DNA of 64,000 nucleotides from Limimaricola soesokkakensis (lineage in GTDB: Bacteria > Pseudomonadota > Alphaproteobacteria > Rhodobacterales > Rhodobacteraceae), in assembly GCF_900172345.1 (NCBI RefSeq), contig NZ_FWFY01000001.1, positions 62,001 to 126,000 on the forward strand, in the 5' to 3' direction. Numbering within the stretch: the first letter of the stretch is position 1; the number at the start of each line of letters is the position of its first letter. The translations under genes and the position numbers were made by a program. Of this stretch, positions 55,228 to 63,771 are shown piece by piece. The notes beneath the pieces were generated by a model. The model did no database searches and was not told the origin of the DNA. It saw only the letters and a list, made by a program, of their open reading frames with translations.

Positions 55228-56205
55228 TCACCTCATCCAGAAACCATGGGCACGCAGTATGGTTCGGATTTCCCTTTCCCGGGGGGGCAGAGCGGCGCGG
55301 TCGAACAGCGCCCGAACCTTGGCGCCCCGGCGCTGATAGACCATCCGCCGAATCGGGTCGTGTCGTTTCAAGAGCACCTTGAGACGGTTCGGCGCCGCGA
55401 CACGTTCCAGCGCTTCGACCACCGCGTCTCTTTCGCGCGCATAGAGCAACGGAAAGCTGCGGTAATGGCAGGTGAGCGCACCGTCGAGTCCATCGAGAGC
55501 CGGTCCCGGTCGGCCGCCGCCAAGGCCATGGATCACCAAGGGTAGCGCCACCTGATCGAGCCAAGGATCGAAGGGCTGCGCGGCGATTTCGGCCGGTGGG
55601 TCGTCCCGGATCGCAACCGCGTATTCCAGGAAACGCGCGCCGAAGGCATGGGCATCCGGGCCGCAGAACCAGCCTGCGTTGAAATAGAGATAGCGGGTCC
55701 AGACGCCTTCGGGCCATGACGGGTCGAGCGAGGTTTCGAAATCCAGACCGAAGCGATCGTAGAGAGAGCGCCAGCTCGCCGTGTAGCCGGGCCATTCCGG
55801 GCGCGGCACCGGCCATGTGGCCTCGCGCCGCATCGAGGCCGACGGCGGCAACGTATCGATCGGCAGCGATCCGATCTCGCCCAAGATCAGCGTGTCGCTG
55901 TCGAGGAACAGGAATGGCGCGGCGGGCAGGGCGGCGAGCGCTTCGATCTTGTTGCCATGCGGATAGGCCGCGCCGAAATGTCGGTTCTCGAAGGGCAGAA
56001 TCTCGGCGCCAAGGTCCTGGAGCATCGCCCGGCCGTCATCGGTCATGCGCGGGTTCTCAGACCAGAGCGGACCGGGCTGGGGCTCGGCGACGATGAGGCG
56101 TCCGGCGAAGCCCGGGGCGTGACGGCGCAGCGAGGCGGCGAGAAGCAGCGCCTCGGCCTCGATCCGGCCCGACTGGCCGATGATCACGATGTCGAACTGT
56201 CCCAT
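55228..56205 (-). CDS. Glycosyltransferase-like (GT-A fold) protein
   Basis: A 325-residue soluble protein. The N-terminal half looks like a nucleotide-sugar transferase: FDIVIIGQSGRIEAEALLLAASLRRH, HGNKIEALAALPAAPFLFLDSDTLIL with a DxD-type motif, and a later YLYFNAGWFCGP as in GT8-like enzymes. The C-terminal ~70 residues are basic. I do not recognise a named family, and the acceptor is unknown. ATG 56205 gives a hydrophobic first strand; the frame extends to 56238 with a basic peptide and no ribosome-binding site. It lies next to tRNA-Tyr on the same strand. Confidence 0.65.
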   Translation of the reverse strand: MGQFDIVIIGQSGRIEAEALLLAASLRRHAPGFAGRLIVAEPQPGPLWSENPRMTDDGRAMLQDLGAEILPFENRHFGAAYPHGNKIEALAALPAAPFLFLDSDTLILGEIGSLPIDTLPPSASMRREATWPVPRPEWPGYTASWRSLYDRFGLDFETSLDPSWPEGVWTRYLYFNAGWFCGPDAHAFGARFLEYAVAIRDDPPAEIAAQPFDPWLDQVALPLVIHGLGGGRPGPALDGLDGALTCHYRSFPLLYARERDAVVEALERVAAPNRLKVLLKRHDPIRRMVYQRRGAKVRALFDRAALPPREREIRTILRAHGFWMR

Positions 56206-56307
56206 GCGTGCCCCCGCGCGCGACCGACGAGGACACACGCTCTCGGCGCGACCCTATGGAGGGCTGCGTGACCGGTCAAACCACCATGTCTCGAAAAAAG
56301 GGGGAGA

Positions 56308-56391
56308 TGGTGGGCGACCCTGGAATCGAACCAGGCGTGGGTCTCCCCGGCGGAGTTACAGTCCGCTGCCGCACCTTGCAGCTCGTCGCCC
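56308..56391 (-). tRNA. tRNA-Tyr: tRNA-Tyr (GTA)
   Basis: On the reverse strand a full class II cloverleaf folds: acceptor GGGCGAC/GTCGCCC, D-stem GCTGC/GCAGC, anticodon stem GCGGA/TCCGC with loop CTGTAAC (anticodon GTA), a long variable arm with GGG/CCC, and T-arm CCTGG-TTCGATT-CCAGG. The discriminator A and the CCA end are encoded. The long variable arm is expected for bacterial tRNA-Tyr. Confidence 0.97.
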
Positions 56392-56422
56392 GCAGCCGGG
56401 CCTCGACCCGGTGCGAGAGCGG

Positions 56423-56451
56423 GAATAGGCGCTCGGCCAAGAGGCGTCAAC
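56423..56451 (-). promoter_or_regulatory. Promoter of tRNA-Tyr
   Basis: On the reverse strand GTTGAC (56451-56446) and CTATTC (56428-56423) are separated by exactly 17 bases, 31 bases before the tRNA 5' end. This fits the alphaproteobacterial housekeeping promoter (CTTGAC-N17-CTATAT). Confidence 0.75.
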
Positions 56452-56556
56452 CGGAAAATCCGGCTTCCCCGACGGCGCGGCATGGCGGGGGCTTCGGCTG
56501 GACTTCGCGGGCCCGAGCGCGCAATCAGGCGCAAGCGGAGCACATCGGAGAGCACC

Positions 56557-57348
56557 ATGAAGAAGCCGAAATGGGTGATCGAGAAGGAACAGTCCAAGCG
56601 CGCCTCGGCGGCCGAGACGGTCTGGCTCTTCGGCCTGCACGCGGTACGCGACGCGCTCTTGAACCCGCGCCGCGAGCGGCTGCGGCTGGTCGTGACGCTG
56701 AATGCCCAGGGCAAGCTCGCCGATGCCATCGCGACAAGCGGCATGGAGCCCGAGATCTCGGACCCGCGCAAATTCGCCGCGCCGATCGACGCGGATTCGG
56801 TGCACCAAGGCGCGGCGCTCGAGGTGAAGCCGCTCGATTGGGGGTCGCTCGACGACATCGCGCTGGGCGGTGAGCGGGACGGGCCGCCGCGCCTGCTGCT
56901 GCTCGACCGGGTCACCGATCCGCACAATGTGGGCGCGATCCTGCGCTCGGCCGAAGTGTTCGGCGCCCGCGCCGTGATCGGCGTGCAGCGCCATTCCGCG
57001 CCGGAGACCGGGGCGCTGGCCAAGACCGCCTCGGGCGCGCTGGAGCGTCAGCCCTATCTGCGGGTGCGCAACCTCGCCGACACGATGGGCCGGCTCAAGG
57101 AGATGGGTTACCTGGTGCTAGGGCTCGCGGGCGAGGCCGAGCAAAGCATCGAACGGGCGATAGAGGGCAAGCGCGACCGTCCCGTGGCGCTGGTGCTGGG
57201 GGCCGAGGGGCCTGGGCTCAGGGAACGCACGCGAGAGACCTGCGACGCCTTGGTGCGGATCGACGCGGCGGGCGGTTTCGGCTCGCTCAACGTTTCGAAC
57301 GCTGCTGCTGTCGCGCTCTACGCGGCGCGTGCACAATCGGCGGATTGA
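56557..57348 (+). CDS. rlmB: 23S rRNA 2'-O-ribose methyltransferase RlmB-like (SpoU family)
   Basis: A 263-residue SPOUT methyltransferase, expected to methylate G2251 of 23S rRNA. An N-terminal L30e-like substrate domain (about 22-100, LFGLHAVRDALLN) precedes the knotted catalytic domain (about 110-260). Motif 1 is LLDRVTDPHNVGAILRSAEVFGA, given here only by its ends DRVTDPHN and ILRSAEVFGA; motif 2 is LVLGAEGPGL, and motif 3 is GGFGSLNVSNAAAVALY with the catalytic Asn. ATG 56557 has CGGAG upstream. Divergent from tRNA-Tyr. Confidence 0.92.
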   Translation: MKKPKWVIEKEQSKRASAAETVWLFGLHAVRDALLNPRRERLRLVVTLNAQGKLADAIATSGMEPEISDPRKFAAPIDADSVHQGAALEVKPLDWGSLDDIALGGERDGPPRLLLLDRVTDPHNVGAILRSAEVFGARAVIGVQRHSAPETGALAKTASGALERQPYLRVRNLADTMGRLKEMGYLVLGLAGEAEQSIERAIEGKRDRPVALVLGAEGPGLRERTRETCDALVRIDAAGGFGSLNVSNAAAVALYAARAQSAD

Positions 57349-57369
57349 CCCGCTATGGTTGACGTGGCG

Positions 57370-57513
57370 TTCACATTTTAGGGAAGGTATCTTCGCATGG
57401 AACCATTCGGTGATTAGATGGTTTCATGGGAGCGCGTATCTGGAACATATGCGTTTCATTTCACTGTCCCTCGTTCCACACCTTGAAGCCCGGGCACCGC
57501 CCGGGCTTTTTTT
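57370..57513 (+). ncRNA. Candidate small RNA or long 3' leader between rlmB and hisE
   Basis: The interval between the rlmB stop and the strong terminator at 57487 has no plausible gene but has internal secondary structure: GGAACCAT pairs with ATGGTTTC (57399-57425 region), and GGAAC pairs with GTTTC a little further on. AT content is clearly higher than in flanking genes. A TTGACG at 57359-57364 could be a -35 element, but I cannot find a convincing -10. It could equally be the 3' UTR of rlmB. Confidence 0.28.
57487..57513 (+). terminator. Strong intrinsic terminator before hisE end
   Basis: A 9-bp perfect stem AGCCCGGGC-ACC-GCCCGGGCT followed by a T7 run (57507-57513). It works only for plus-strand transcription, so it ends rlmB or a small RNA; the last bases overlap the hisE stop on the other strand. 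Confidence 0.93.
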
Positions 57514-57820
57514 CATTTGGAACGGGAAGCCTTCTCTGCAATGCCCGAGCAGCCCTCGCGCCGCGACAGCTCGGCCTCGATATCGTCGAGGCTCACATCG
57601 CGCGCGGCACACATCACGAGGAGGTGGTAAAGCGCGTCGGCGGCCTCGGAGGTGAGCTTCTCGCGGTCGCCTTTCACCGCTTCAATGATCGCCTCAACTG
57701 CCTCCTCGCCGAACTTCTCGGCGCATTTCTCCGGGCCCTTGGCCAGGAGCTTCGCGGTCCAGCTGGTTTCGGGGTCGGCACCGCGTCGTGCGAGAATTGT
57801 CGCGGCGAGATCATGCAGGC

Positions 57821-57824
<4 letters not shown>
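57513..57824 (-). CDS. hisE: Phosphoribosyl-ATP diphosphatase
   Basis: A 103-residue enzyme for step 2 of histidine biosynthesis: it removes pyrophosphate from phosphoribosyl-ATP. It is a single-domain HisE (not fused to HisI), with [21 protein letters not shown] as the core and [12 protein letters not shown] as the metal-binding helix. The start overlaps the hisF stop by four bases (ATGA). Last of the minus-strand his genes here. Confidence 0.96.
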
Positions 57825-58582
<758 letters not shown>

Positions 58583-58694
58583 ATGTGGCCCTCCTGCGGT
58601 CGTGGCCCTTCTAGCCTCCAAGCCGCGCCGGGGCCAGTGCCGGAACGGAAGCCCGAGCTTCTCGTTGGGCGGCAGCACAATGGGAGCATTTCAC

Positions 58695-59141
58695 ATGAAA
58701 CGCACGATTCTCGCAGGGCTCGCCGCCGCCACCCTCGCGGCGCCCGCCATCGCCGATACCGAGACCATGCAGGCCACCGGCACCGTCGCCGAGGTGATGG
58801 ACCGTCTCGAGGCCGCCGTCACCGAAGCCGGGGCGACCGTATTCGCGCGCGTCGATCACGGTGCGGGCGCCGAAGAGGCCGGCATGACTTTGGCCGACAG
58901 CCAGCTGCTGATCTTCGGCAACCCGCAGCTTGGGACGCCGGTGATGCAGGAAGACCCGTTGGCCGGGCTCTACCTGCCGCTCAAGATGCTCGCCTATGAT
59001 GACGGGTCGGGGCAGGTCTTCGTGGCCTATGAAGAGCCGGAGGAGACCTTCGACGACCTTCAGGTGGATGATGATCTCGAAGCCATCGAGAAGATGGAAG
59101 ATGCGTTGGAGAAATTCGCCAAGGCCGCGGCCGGTGAATGA
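58695..59141 (+). CDS. Exported DUF302 protein
   Basis: A 148-residue protein with a signal peptide (about 1-19, AIA-DT) and a DUF302 domain (about 28-115): VMDRLEAAVTEAGATVFARVDHGAGAEEAGM-type strand-helix, then QLLIFGNPQLGTPVMQEDP and LPLKMLAYDDGSGQVFVAYEEP. DUF302 folds are heme- or metal-associated in some cases, but the function is unknown. The ending is an acidic helix. ATG 58695 has GGGAG eight bases upstream. It sits alone between hisF and hisA on the opposite strand. Confidence 0.88.
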   Translation: MKRTILAGLAAATLAAPAIADTETMQATGTVAEVMDRLEAAVTEAGATVFARVDHGAGAEEAGMTLADSQLLIFGNPQLGTPVMQEDPLAGLYLPLKMLAYDDGSGQVFVAYEEPEETFDDLQVDDDLEAIEKMEDALEKFAKAAAGE

Positions 59142-59176
59142 CCCGCACCGGCGCACCCATGTCAAGCAGGGCACCA

Positions 59177-59197
59177 TGCGTATTTGAGGAAAAAAGT
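59177..59197 (+). repeat. TGCGTATTT intergenic motif, copy C
   Basis: TGCGTATTTGAGGAAAAAAG then TC, 35 bases after the stop of the DUF302 gene and in its sense direction. Same motif as at 21442 and in both arms at 36445-36502. Confidence 0.5.
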
Positions 59198-59202
59198 CAC
59201 GA

Positions 59203-59232
59203 AGGCGCCGCGCGAGAGATCGGGCGGCGCCT
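59203..59232. terminator. Hairpin between the DUF302 gene and hisA
   Basis: A 9-bp perfect stem (AGGCGCCGC with its complement) and a 12-base loop, directly after motif copy C and eight bases from the hisA stop on the other strand. Likely transcript end for one or both convergent genes. Confidence 0.6.
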
Positions 59233-59239
59233 CTGCGTA

Positions 59240-59962
59240 TCAGGCGTTCAGAAGCTTCAGCGCTTCGCCAAGGTCGATCGCACCGTCATAGAGCGCGCGG
59301 CCCGAGATCGCACCCGCGATCACGCCGGTTGCCTTCAGCGCCTTCAGGTCGTCGAGCGAGGACACGCCGCCCGAGGCGATCACCGGGATCGATACGGCGC
59401 GCGCCAGCGCCTCGGTCGCCGCGACGTTCGGGCCCGCCATCGCGCCGTCGCGGGCGATGTCGGTGTAGATGATCGCGGCCACGCCTGCGTCCTCGAAGCT
59501 CTTCGCGAGGTCGGTGACCATCACGTCGGTCTCCTCGGCCCAGCCGCGCGTGGCGACGCGGCCCTCCCGCGCGTCGAGCCCGACCGCGACCTTGCCCGGA
59601 AACGCCTTCGCCGCCTCGCGCACGAGATCCGGGTTCTCGACGGCCACCGTGCCGAGGATGACGCGGGCGAGGCCCTTGTCGATCCAGGCCTCGATGGTCT
59701 TCATGTCACGGATGCCACCGCCGAGCTGCGCCGGGACGCCGGGGCAGGCCGCGAGGATCGCCTCGACCGCGGCGCCGTTGACCGGCTGCCCCGCGAAGGC
59801 GCCGTTGAGATCCACCAGGTGCAGCCATTCGGTCCCGGCCTCGACGAAGGCGCGCGCCTGCGCGGCAGGGTCGTCGTTGAACACGGTCGCCTTGTCCATC
59901 TCGCCGCGCAGCAAGCGCACGGCCTGTCCGTCCTTGAGGTCGATGGCGGGGTAGAGGATCAT
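59240..59962 (-). CDS. hisA: ProFAR isomerase
   Basis: A 240-residue TIM barrel for the Amadori rearrangement in histidine biosynthesis. [19 protein letters not shown] carries the catalytic Asp8. [43 protein letters not shown] (second catalytic Asp) and [10 protein letters not shown] are present. hisA stands alone: the DUF302 gene lies downstream and the DUF2147 gene lies divergent upstream, so it needs its own promoter in the 131-base interval to 60094. Confidence 0.97.
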   Translation of the reverse strand: MILYPAIDLKDGQAVRLLRGEMDKATVFNDDPAAQARAFVEAGTEWLHLVDLNGAFAGQPVNGAAVEAILAACPGVPAQLGGGIRDMKTIEAWIDKGLARVILGTVAVENPDLVREAAKAFPGKVAVGLDAREGRVATRGWAEETDVMVTDLAKSFEDAGVAAIIYTDIARDGAMAGPNVAATEALARAVSIPVIASGGVSSLDDLKALKATGVIAGAISGRALYDGAIDLGEALKLLNA

Positions 59963-60093
59963 CGCGCTGTCTCCGGCAGGGTGTTGCGGGCGCCTCGTGG
60001 CATGCAAGCGCGCCGGATGCAACGCCACGTCAGCCTTGCCAGCCCGGATGACCTTCGCGTCAGCTTCGCCGCATGATTGAGGAGGAGACGATC

Positions 60094-60483
60094 ATGAAGA
60101 GACTGGCATGGGCCGCATGCGCGTTCGTGGCACTGGCGGGGGCGGCTTCGGCCGAGCCGCTGCTCGGCACCTGGCGCACCGCGCCGGACGATAACGGCAA
60201 TAGCGGCCTCGTGCAGGTCGCGCCCTGCGGCGCGCAGCTTTGCGGTCAGCTGGTGAAGGCTTTCGGCCCGGGTGGCTCCGAGATCGCCTCGCCGAACCTC
60301 GGGCGCAACATCATCTCCGCCACCGAGCCGGTGGGCGGCGGCGAATATCGCGGCAAGGTCTTCGCGCCCGACAGCGGCAAGACCTACAACTCCAAGCTGG
60401 TGCTCGCGGGCGATCGGCTGTCGGTTTCGGGCTGCGTGCTGGGTTTCTGTCGCGAGGGCGGCGTCTGGCAAAAGCTGCCCTAG
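60094..60483 (+). CDS. Exported DUF2147 protein
   Basis: A 129-residue protein with a signal peptide (about 1-21, ASA-EP) and a compact DUF2147 beta-barrel: LLGTWRTAPDDNGNSGLVQVAPC, LCGQLVKAF, GKTYNSKLVLAGDRLSVSGCVLGFC. Four cysteines in the mature part could form two disulfides. DUF2147 proteins often act as envelope stress or growth-related proteins of unknown mechanism. GGAGGAG precedes the ATG. Plus-strand neighbour of the alpha/beta hydrolase. Confidence 0.9.
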   Translation: MKRLAWAACAFVALAGAASAEPLLGTWRTAPDDNGNSGLVQVAPCGAQLCGQLVKAFGPGGSEIASPNLGRNIISATEPVGGGEYRGKVFAPDSGKTYNSKLVLAGDRLSVSGCVLGFCREGGVWQKLP

Positions 60484-60547
60484 GCGCCGGAACAGCGCGG
60501 GGGGCGTGCCGGTTTTTCTTTCGAAACATACAAGGGAAGGACAGCGC

Positions 60548-61354
60548 ATGCCCCTCGTCACCACCAAGGACCAGACCCAGCTCTACGTGAAGGATTGGGG
60601 TGAAGGCCGCCCCGTCGTCCTGGTTCATGGCTGGCCTCTCAATTCCGACAGCTGGGAGTACCAGGCGGTGCGGCTGGCCGAAGCTGGACACCGCGTCGTG
60701 TCCTATGATCGCCGCGGTTTCGGTCGGTCTGGCCAGCCCTTCCAAGGCTATGATTACGATACCATGGCCGACGACCTCGACACGGTGATCCGCGAACTGG
60801 GCTTGAAGGATGCGGCAATCGTCGGCTTTTCGATGGGCGGCGGCGAGGTCGCGCGCTACATGTCGCGCCACGAGGGGCGCAATATTCGTGCCGCAGGGCT
60901 GATCGCCTCGATCGCGCCGGGAATGTTGAAATCCGACAAGAGCCCCCACGGCGTCACCGCCGACGTGTTCGAAGGCATCAAGAAGGGGCTGCGCAAGGAC
61001 CGGCCCGAGTTCTTGCGCGAGTTCTTCAAGACCTTCTACGGCAACAAGGTCAGCGAGGGTGTGCTGCACTGGTCGCTGATGATGGCGATGCAAGCCAGCC
61101 CCAAGGCCACGCTTGATTGCGTTGATGCCTTTGGCAAGACCGACTTCACCGATGACATGACGGCCTTCAAGGTCCCGACTTTGGTGGTGCACGGGGCCAA
61201 GGACGAAACCGTTCCGATCGACCCCTCGGGCCGTCGTGCGGCCAAGCTCGCGGGCTCCAGCGCCACGCTCAAGGTATACGATGACGCGCCGCACGGGCTC
61301 ACCGCGACCCACGCAGACCGTCTCTACGAAGATCTCGCCGCTTTCCTGAAGTGA
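60548..61354 (+). CDS. Alpha/beta hydrolase (non-heme haloperoxidase-like)
   Basis: A 268-residue alpha/beta hydrolase of the cofactor-free chloroperoxidase/esterase group. VLVHGWPLNSDSWEYQ forms the oxyanion region, YDRRGFGRSGQP follows, GFSMGGGEVARY holds the nucleophilic Ser, the acid is in VVHGAKDETVP, and the catalytic His lies in APHGLTATH. Such enzymes are esterases with perhydrolase side activity; the substrate is unknown. AAGGGAAGGA precedes the ATG. Transcription ends at the hairpin at 61377. Confidence 0.93.
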   Translation: MPLVTTKDQTQLYVKDWGEGRPVVLVHGWPLNSDSWEYQAVRLAEAGHRVVSYDRRGFGRSGQPFQGYDYDTMADDLDTVIRELGLKDAAIVGFSMGGGEVARYMSRHEGRNIRAAGLIASIAPGMLKSDKSPHGVTADVFEGIKKGLRKDRPEFLREFFKTFYGNKVSEGVLHWSLMMAMQASPKATLDCVDAFGKTDFTDDMTAFKVPTLVVHGAKDETVPIDPSGRRAAKLAGSSATLKVYDDAPHGLTATHADRLYEDLAAFLK

Positions 61355-61376
61355 GGCTATTGCTTATGAAACGAGA

Positions 61377-61399
61377 AGGCCCGCGCATCGCGCGGGCCT
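61377..61399. terminator. Bidirectional terminator between the hydrolase gene and hisH
   Basis: A 10-bp perfect stem AGGCCCGCGC-ATC-GCGCGGGCCT, 22 bases after the hydrolase stop and seven before the hisH stop. Pyrimidine-rich T-containing stretches flank both sides, so it may serve both genes. Confidence 0.78.
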
Positions 61400-61406
61400 C
61401 TTGTCG

Positions 61407-62048
61407 TCAGGGCTTCCAGTTCAGGAAATTGGCGATCAGCCTGAGCCCCGCCGCCTGGCTTTTCTCGGGGTGGAACTGCGCGCCGACCACGTTGTCGCGT
61501 CCCACCACCGCCGTCACCGGTCCGCCGTAATCGACATGCGCGAGCAGCGTGTCCGGGTCGCTGGGCCGGAACTGCCAGCTATGCACGAAATAGGCGTGAT
61601 CGCCGGTCGAGATTCCTTCGAGCAGCTTGTGCGGGCGGTCGATCACCAGATCATTCCAGCCCATGTGCGGCACCTTCATCTTCGGGTCCGAGGGTTCGAT
61701 CCGGACGATCTCGCCCGGCACCCAGCCCAGCCCTTCGGTCCGTTCGTATTCATGGCCCACCTCGGCCAGAAGCTGCATGCCGACGCAGATCCCGAGGAAC
61801 GGCCGCCCCTTGATCTCGACCGCCTCGACCAGCGCCTCGCGCAGCCCGGGCTGTGCCGAAAGCGCGTTCCGGCAGTGCGGGAACGCCCCGTCGCCGGGCA
61901 GCACGATCCGGTCGGCGCGGGCCACGTCCTCGGGGCGGGATGTGACGATCACCTCGCCCGCATCGCCCTCGCGCGCCATGCGCTCGAAGGCTTTCTGGGC
62001 CGAATGCAGGTTGCCGCTTTCGTAGTCGATCAGCGCGGTAAGGCTCAT
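61407..62048 (-). CDS. hisH: Imidazole glycerol phosphate synthase, glutamine amidotransferase subunit
   Basis: A 213-residue class I glutaminase that feeds ammonia to His[18 protein letters not shown] opens the fold; the triad is Cys in [10 protein letters not shown] (about 85) and His/Glu in [10 protein letters not shown] (about 193-195). The PHMGWNDL segment is the HisF-facing loop. The start overlaps the hisB stop by four bases (ATGA), giving a coupled hisB-hisH pair. Confidence 0.97.
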   Translation of the reverse strand: MSLTALIDYESGNLHSAQKAFERMAREGDAGEVIVTSRPEDVARADRIVLPGDGAFPHCRNALSAQPGLREALVEAVEIKGRPFLGICVGMQLLAEVGHEYERTEGLGWVPGEIVRIEPSDPKMKVPHMGWNDLVIDRPHKLLEGISTGDHAYFVHSWQFRPSDPDTLLAHVDYGGPVTAVVGRDNVVGAQFHPEKSQAAGLRLIANFLNWKP

Positions 62049-62632
62049 AGCGCCCCCTTGGTCGAAGGAATCGCGTCCGAGCGGCGAGGGTCAGGCTCTA
62101 CCGCCTCGCGCAGAGCGCGGGCGACGGCCTTGAATGCGGCCTCGGCGACGTGATGCGCGTTGTGGCCATGCAGGCGGTCAATGTGCAGCGTGATGCCGCC
62201 ATGCGTCGCCAGCGCTTGAAAGAATTCCTGCACTAGCTCGGTGTCGAAGCTGCCGATCTTGGAGGCGCGGAAGTCGAGGTTGCAGATCAGGAAGGGCCGC
62301 GCCGACAGGTCGAGCGCGCAGCGCACCTGCGCGTCATCCATCGCGAGATGGCACGAGCCGTAGCGGCGGATGCCGGTCTTGTCGCCTAGCGCCTGCTTCA
62401 GCGCTTGGCCCAGCGCGATGCCGGTATCCTCGACCGTGTGGTGGTCGTCGATATGTAGGTCACCTTCTGCGCGCACCTTTATGTCGATGAGCGCGTGGCG
62501 CGACAGCTGGTCGAGCATGTGATCGAAGAAGCCGACGCCGGTCTTGTTGTCGTAGGCGCCGGTGCCGTCGAGATCGATCTCGACCTCGATCGACGTCTCG
62601 GCGGTGGCGCGGGTGATCTTGGCGGTCCGCAT
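62045..62632 (-). CDS. hisB: Imidazoleglycerol-phosphate dehydratase
   Basis: A 195-residue, monofunctional (dehydratase-only) HisB. The Mn-binding repeats are visible: [13 protein letters not shown] with [11 protein letters not shown]-like [13 protein letters not shown], and [26 protein letters not shown], here noted by the ends LHGHNAHH and [11 protein letters not shown] 62632 is the family start and follows GAGGGA. It lies 89 bases downstream of a tRNA-Gly gene on the same strand, so read-through from the tRNA promoter could contribute to its expression. Confidence 0.97.
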   Translation of the reverse strand: MRTAKITRATAETSIEVEIDLDGTGAYDNKTGVGFFDHMLDQLSRHALIDIKVRAEGDLHIDDHHTVEDTGIALGQALKQALGDKTGIRRYGSCHLAMDDAQVRCALDLSARPFLICNLDFRASKIGSFDTELVQEFFQALATHGGITLHIDRLHGHNAHHVAEAAFKAVARALREAVEPDPRRSDAIPSTKGAL

Positions 62633-62707
62633 GGCATCCCTCGTCTGGTTTCGCCGCACCTATAGGCGGCGAGCGAGGCCGGGCCAAGAGCGCGTTCGGC
62701 GATGTTC

Positions 62708-62822
62708 GGGAGGATCGAAACTGGAGCGGGTGATGAGATTCGAACTCACGACCCTTACCTTGGCAAGGTAATGCTCTACCCCTGAGCTACACCCGCTTCC
62801 GTTTCGTGGGGCGGATGTAGCC
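62708..62822. repeat. Duplicated 115-bp tRNA-Gly block, copy 1
   Basis: Identical, base for base, to 63128-63242. It covers 14 bases after the tRNA 3' end, the whole tRNA gene, and 26 bases upstream including the -10 element. Outside the block the copies still resemble each other (gggtgcaag then purine-rich sequence) but diverge. Confidence 0.95.
62722..62796 (-). tRNA. tRNA-Gly: tRNA-Gly (GCC), copy 1
   Basis: A complete cloverleaf on the reverse strand: acceptor GCGGGTG/CACCCGC, D-arm GCTCAGGGGTAGAGC, anticodon stem TTACC/GGTAA with loop TTGCCAA (anticodon GCC), T-loop TTCGAAT, discriminator T and an encoded CCA. 75 bases. Identical to copy 2 at 63142-63216. Confidence 0.98.
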
Positions 62823-62843
62823 GGAGCCGCGGTAGGGTGCAAG
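62815..62843 (-). promoter_or_regulatory. Promoter of tRNA-Gly copy 1
   Basis: Reverse strand CTTGCA (62843-62838) and CTACAT (62820-62815) with a 17-base spacer, 18 bases before the tRNA 5' end. Copy 2 keeps both hexamers and the spacing although the spacer differs, which supports function. Confidence 0.75.
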
Positions 62844-63127
62844 AGGAGAAGATGAGAAAATCCGGGCGACTTCGCGGAAGTCCCCGACGGCAGGATCCGT
62901 GCTTCGATGGGCCATGACCGCAAACATGATCGGACTGTTCCAGACCCTGTCTCTCGGGGGTGCAACTGGCACTACGTAAAGGGCAGTGCAGGCAGGACGA
63001 CGCGCGCCCAGTACAGGACCCGGTCGCCATGGCATGTGGCAGCCTCGAACGGCATGCCGGGACCCGTTGGCTGCGGGACATGCAAAATGCAGCGCGCCCG
63101 GGCGGGTCGATCTGCCGTCTGCAATTA
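62844..63127. other. Spacer between the two tRNA-Gly genes, no gene seen
   Basis: The gene-free interval from tRNA-Gly copy 1 to copy 2 is 345 bases. Apart from the copy 1 promoter and the edges of the duplicated block, I find no open frame with a start, ribosome-binding site or family resemblance, and no hairpin with a T-run. Its first ~60 bases are a diverged relative of the sequence just upstream of copy 2 (63243 on). Confidence 0.6.
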
Positions 63128-63242
63128 GGGAGGATCGAAACTGGAGCGGGTGATGAGATTCGAACTCACGACCCTTACCTTGGCAAGGTAATGCTCTACC
63201 CCTGAGCTACACCCGCTTCCGTTTCGTGGGGCGGATGTAGCC
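63128..63242. repeat. Duplicated 115-bp tRNA-Gly block, copy 2
   Basis: Exact repeat of 62708-62822 in the same orientation, 420 bases away. Confidence 0.95.
63142..63216 (-). tRNA. tRNA-Gly: tRNA-Gly (GCC), copy 2
   Basis: Identical in every base to the tRNA-Gly at 62722-62796, with the same GCC anticodon and encoded CCA. Confidence 0.98.
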
Positions 63243-63263
63243 AAGGCAGCGGGGGGGTGCAAG
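63235..63263 (-). promoter_or_regulatory. Promoter of tRNA-Gly copy 2
   Basis: Reverse strand CTTGCA (63263-63258) and CTACAT (63240-63235) with a 17-base spacer that includes a run of seven C residues. Same geometry as copy 1, so each tRNA gene can be transcribed independently. Confidence 0.72.
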
Positions 63264-63378
63264 CGGAAAAACGAACGCCCGGCGCGGAAATCTCCGGCAG
63301 GACGTCGCGGTTTCGAAACCCGAGCGTCGGCACGGGCGACCGAAACGGTGGGTCGGGTCGATGCCGGAGGTGTCCGCC

Positions 63379-63771
63379 CTAGCCGGCGAGCCTCGGCTCG
63401 ATCAGGTCCCAACGGTTACCCCACGGGTCCCGAAACACCGCCACCGTGCCGTAGGGCTCGTGGCGCGGCTCCTCCTCGAAGACGATGCCGCCCGCCTTCA
63501 TCCGGGCGGAGTCGCGGGCGAAATCATCGGTTTCGAGAAACAGCCAGACCCTGCCGCCGCCCTGCGCTTCGATCGCGTCCCGCTGTGCGGGTGTCTCAGC
63601 GCGGGCGAGGACGATGCCGGTGCCGCCCGCGGACGGCACCACGCGGACCCAGCGCTTTCCGGCCCCCATCTCCATATCCTCGGCGAGGGTGAAGGCCATG
63701 GGGCCGGTGAAGAAGGCGATCGCCTCGTCGTAATCGGGCACGATGAGGCTGACCGCGCCGAGCCGGGTCAT
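63379..63771 (-). CDS. VOC-family (glyoxalase/bleomycin-resistance fold) protein
   Basis: A 130-residue protein with the paired beta-alpha-beta-beta-beta modules of the vicinal oxygen chelate superfamily: LGAVSLIVPDYDEAIAFFTG opens module 1, RVWLFLETDDFARDSARM opens module 2, and EEEPRHEPYGTVAVFRDPWGNRWDLIEP closes it with the metal-ligand Glu region. Specific activity cannot be assigned. The start overlaps the stop of the pyruvate carboxylase gene by four bases (ATGA), so it is translationally coupled to a biotin enzyme, an arrangement I do not recall as standard. Confidence 0.88.
   Translation of the reverse strand: MTRLGAVSLIVPDYDEAIAFFTGPMAFTLAEDMEMGAGKRWVRVVPSAGGTGIVLARAETPAQRDAIEAQGGGRVWLFLETDDFARDSARMKAGGIVFEEEPRHEPYGTVAVFRDPWGNRWDLIEPRLAG

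Noticed and set aside
62708-63242. tRNA-Gly pair as the attachment site of an integrated element
   Set aside because: No integrase, no foreign genes between the copies and only 305 bases of spacer; whole tRNA duplication explains the repeat better.
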